Assembly: GCA_014379345.1 (NCBI GenBank)
Contig: JACMLY010000030.1
Coordinates: 124,001-188,000 of the forward strand
DNA: 64,000 bases
Reading direction: 5' to 3'
Origin: Chitinophagaceae bacterium
Lineage (GTDB): Bacteria; Bacteroidota; Bacteroidia; Chitinophagales; Chitinophagaceae
A program made the translations under genes and the position numbers. Of the stretch, positions 61,891 through 64,000 are shown piece by piece. The notes under the pieces were generated by a model. That model did no database searches. It was not told where the DNA came from and saw only the letters and a program-made list of their open reading frames with translations. Positions within the stretch are counted from its first letter, which is position 1; the number at the start of each line of letters is the position of its first letter.

Positions 61891-62257
61891 ATTGTATGTT
61901 TTAAGATTTATCAATGTTTGCTGCCTGATGACGGAGATCTGCAGACAAAATGCTTCCCTTTCTACATCAACAAAAATCAGTCCCGCTAAATGAATTTGCG
62001 ATCGTTTGAAGGTTTTAGTTCTTTGATACAACAGTGTTTTCGCCGTGTCACCTGGATCCCTGTAGGCAGGTTCGTGCCTTCTTTTGTGAACCCCCGCCGT
62101 ATAGTCACAAGAATCACATCAAATTTTATAGTGAACGTTTTTCGATTTATATGCCACTCGTCCACCAACCATTTTTTATATATTATTTACCGGTCACAAA
62201 AAATATTATTTATGCTTTATGAATCTTCGTAACTTAAGTATATAAAAATCGTCGTGT

Positions 62258-62422
62258 ATGAAAAGATTATTGGTGATCCTCATTTTAGTTGCCTTTGCGG
62301 GGGCTGTGGCCTTTGCCAGTCTTAACAGCATGGACAAAAAGCAAGGCCAGGTCAAGAAGATCGAGAAAAAAGAAATCAAGAAAAAGAAGGAATGCAAACG
62401 CACTTGTTGGCTTTCTTCGTAA
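62258..62422 (+). CDS. 54-residue membrane peptide
   Basis: ATG at 62258 to TAA at 62420-62422. The sequence is MKRLLVILILVAFAGAVAFA, a hydrophobic helix (residues 4-21), then a strongly basic tail KKQGQVKKIEKKEIKKKKE and CKRTCWLSS with two Cys. The reading frame is intact, and an excellent terminator follows 10 bases later, supporting that it is a real gene. Looks like a small single-spanning protein or a short exported peptide; function unknown. Confidence 0.65.
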   Translation: MKRLLVILILVAFAGAVAFASLNSMDKKQGQVKKIEKKEIKKKKECKRTCWLSS

Positions 62423-62432
62423 AACAGATTCT

Positions 62433-62463
62433 AAGCCCGGCGCCCGCATCGACGGGCTTTTTT
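62433..62463 (+). terminator. Rho-independent terminator after the 54-residue gene
   Basis: AAGCCCG and CGGGCTT pair around 13 bases (with GCGCCCGC inside), followed by TTTTTG. Confidence 0.8.
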
Positions 62464-62771
62464 GTTTCCTCCCTAATCAGGAAACTGAACTCGTGATGCA
62501 GGTTTTACGCTGCTGTAAAATTTTCCTCTCAATCTGGTTAAACCTGAACATACCTACCTTCTGTGTATCTCTGTGCTCTCGCTCCTTTACCTCTGTAAAT
62601 AAAAAACTCTTGCATTATTAGGGGCCTTATGTTTAAGACCGAAGTTAACCACAGCGGAAACGGAGGTCTACACAGCGGATACGAAGGTTGAATTTCAGTC
62701 AGCCTCTATTCACAGGCGTAGAATGTATCAATGCGGGGTTCAGTTAAGAAAAAAATTATCATTCATGTTTT
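62464..62771. repeat. Gap with ACCACAGCGG / CCTTCTGTGT words
   Basis: 308 bases without a gene. It holds pyrimidine-rich words (CTTCTGTGTATCTCTGTG, CTCGCTCCTTTACCTCTG, near 62557-62598) and their rough complement (AACCACAGCGGAAACGGAGG, CACAGCGGATACGAAGG, near 62647-62690). The arms are about 40 bases with a 50-base loop and many mismatches. It resembles the other inverted word arrays. Confidence 0.6.
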
Positions 62772-63326
62772 TTAGAGCGTTGATAGCTTCCAATCAGATT
62801 TGTCAAGTGACATATTTAAAACCGTCCAGATTTTGCCTTTTAGTTCCCGTTCTTTTGTTTTTTGGGGGTTGACCAAAAATCCTGCTTTTTGGTAACATCT
62901 TATTGCAGCTGTATTCCAATTGAAAACATTCAGTTCTGCTCTTTCTGCTTTACACTGTATAAAAGCAATTTTCAATAATTTATTCACGATCCGGAGGCCA
63001 ATTCCAAATCCCCGGTAGGCCTGTTCGCCGATAATTATCCGGCATAGTACTGCGGTATTTTTTTCCAGATATATTTCACCATGACCGATAGTCATGTTCG
63101 TTGAAGACAGTACAACTTTATATACAAAACGGTTATCATCTTCCAAATAAATTTGCAGTTGGTTTTGCGTGAGCGGAAAGCTAAAAATGGAGCCGGCAAA
63201 CTGAAACATTGCTTCTTCGCTCTCCACCCAGGAAATAAGTTTTTCAAAATCGGTGTCTGCAAAGGGAAGAAGCTCAATCATAGTATGACCCTTTAATAAA
63301 TTGGTGTGAATTTCGTTTGTGTTCAT
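62772..63326 (-). CDS. GNAT-family N-acetyltransferase
   Basis: A 184-residue GNAT protein: ACoA-binding loop IIIGEQAYRGFGIGLRIVNK (Q/RxxGxG), then IAFIQCKAERAELNVFNWNTAAIRCYQKAG, with the usual NxxAIxxYxKxGF block (here WNTAAIRCYQKAGF). The start MNTNEIHTNLLKGHTMIELLPFADTD may be at the internal ATG (MIELLP, 16 residues later). Substrate unknown. Divergent from the GH26 gene. Confidence 0.87.
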   Translation of the reverse strand: MNTNEIHTNLLKGHTMIELLPFADTDFEKLISWVESEEAMFQFAGSIFSFPLTQNQLQIYLEDDNRFVYKVVLSSTNMTIGHGEIYLEKNTAVLCRIIIGEQAYRGFGIGLRIVNKLLKIAFIQCKAERAELNVFNWNTAAIRCYQKAGFLVNPQKTKERELKGKIWTVLNMSLDKSDWKLSTL

Positions 63327-63476
63327 GTTGTAACGGAATAAAATTAAGATGTTTAACGGAATGGGATCACGCGCTTCCGTTTTTTGAATTCATTTAGTTA
63401 TCCCTAAATGATTTAGCTTTAATAGGAACATAATTTGTTCGACTGAACTCTAATAATCTATAAAATTCAACTAGAA

Positions 63477-64000
63477 ATGAGAAGATATTTTTATTTACTA
63501 AGTATGATTTTGTTTTTATGCATTTTCAGTGATCACAGCTTCGCTCAAAAAATGATCCGGCTGATTGATCGGAAAGCCTCTCCTGAAACAGTGAACTTAT
63601 TTCTCAACTTACATGAGCTTTCAAAAAAACATATTTTGTTCGGTCATCAGCATGCTACTGAATATGGGCATGGATGGTTTGGCGATTCGAGCCGTTCAGA
63701 TGTGAAATCTGTTACCGGTTCTCATCCTGCCGTTATAGGCGTAGATTTTTCCGGTTTATCAGGCAGGCCTGATAGTTCCATAGAAAGAACAAAGAACTCA
63801 TTAAGGGCGAATATTCAAGCTACTTATAACCGCGGGGGAGTCGTGACAATAGCCTGGCATTTTTCTAATCCGATTTCGGGCGGAGGTTTCTATTGGAAAG
63901 ATTCAGTATCTCTGCCGGCTGTGAAATTTATCATTCCCGGTAAGGAACATCATGAAAAATATAAGGCGATCCTGCGGGGAATAGGATCTTTTGTAAAATC
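63477..64000 (+). CDS. Glycoside hydrolase family 26 (beta-mannanase type), N-terminal part
   Basis: Runs off the window end. The visible 174 residues have a signal peptide (FYLLSMILFLCIFSDHSFAQ) and then GH26 pattern: LHELSKKHILFGHQHATEYG, HPAVIGVDFSGL and GGVVTIAWHFSNPISGGGFY. GH26 enzymes are beta-mannanases or related endoglycanases cutting mannans outside or in the periplasm. The catalytic glutamates lie beyond the window. No SusC/SusD genes adjoin it within the window. Confidence 0.85.
   Translation, partial: MRRYFYLLSMILFLCIFSDHSFAQKMIRLIDRKASPETVNLFLNLHELSKKHILFGHQHATEYGHGWFGDSSRSDVKSVTGSHPAVIGVDFSGLSGRPDSSIERTKNSLRANIQATYNRGGVVTIAWHFSNPISGGGFYWKDSVSLPAVKFIIPGKEHHEKYKAILRGIGSFVK

Noticed and set aside
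61891..62257. Possible N-terminal extension or small gene upstream of the phasin-region-like protein
   Set aside because: The upstream residues show no family similarity or signal; the region is better read as the divergent promoter region for the 61588 and 62258 genes, although no clear box is seen.
1..64000. CRISPR arrays
   Set aside because: The intergenic word repeats are 7-9 bases with inverted partners; there is no unit of 24-40 bases with unique spacers, and no cas gene.
1..64000. tRNA or rRNA genes
   Set aside because: I looked for cloverleaf arms (GGTTCRANNCC and acceptor ends) in all gaps and saw none; a tRNA-finding program would settle this.

Overview
The window looks like a chromosome segment of a Bacteroidota bacterium, most likely family Chitinophagaceae. 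The evidence is the gene content: phosphosulfolactate synthase homologue, a type IX secretion (CHU_C) cargo protein, SusC/TonB-type proteins, a DUF4139 protein, a CHU-style GH26 enzyme, long-form YidC and S3 with a Gly/Arg tail. Promoters of the Bacteroidota type (TAnnTTTG -7 box, weak or no Shine-Dalgarno) stand in front of yidC, the phosphosulfolactate synthase gene, rpsL, fusA, rpsJ and rpsA. I saw no tRNA, rRNA or CRISPR array.

Layout. 1-9.7 kb: the 3' end of pyrG, yidC, two small secreted proteins, a TPR protein, an overlapping phosphosulfolactate synthase-aroE pair, and a minus-strand block (unknown protein, rdgB, ECF sigma factor, probable anti-sigma, thioesterase). 9.8-28 kb: ilvE, then rpsL-rpsG, fusA and the whole S10-spc ribosomal protein cluster (rpsJ to secY) and map. 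The usual continuation infA-rpmJ-rpsM-rpsK-rpsD-rpoA-rplQ is absent. 28-45 kb: mixed housekeeping and envelope genes including a BaiN-like flavoprotein, rpsA, a HAD phosphatase, a PlsC-like acyltransferase, a thioredoxin-like protein, a response regulator, a large CHU_C surface protein, an L,D-transpeptidase and an aldo/keto reductase. 45-52 kb: two tandem paralogous hybrid sensor kinases followed by a TonB-dependent outer-membrane receptor and a CvfB-like S1 protein. 52-59 kb: several low-complexity hydrophilic proteins, a DUF4139 protein carrying a SusC plug-like insert, a cold shock protein and an M48 protease. 59-64 kb: one complete IS481-family insertion sequence, a class IV aminotransferase, a phasin-region-like protein, a 54-residue membrane peptide, a GNAT acetyltransferase and the start of a GH26 glycoside hydrolase.

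The most unusual structure is not a gene. Many intergenic gaps, above all those inside the ribosomal protein cluster, are abnormally long (about 40-210 bases; one of 320) and are filled with short words repeated every 7-9 bases, with one arm carrying the word and the other arm its reverse complement. Different gaps use different word families (ATTAGC, AACCTTA, GCGTTA, GTACGATG, CACGAAT, CTTAGTGT), yet the self-complementary architecture recurs. Outside the operon the same architecture appears as long palindromes at gene ends, one with perfect 34-base arms. This suggests a recurrent class of structured intergenic element whose shape is maintained while its sequence is not.
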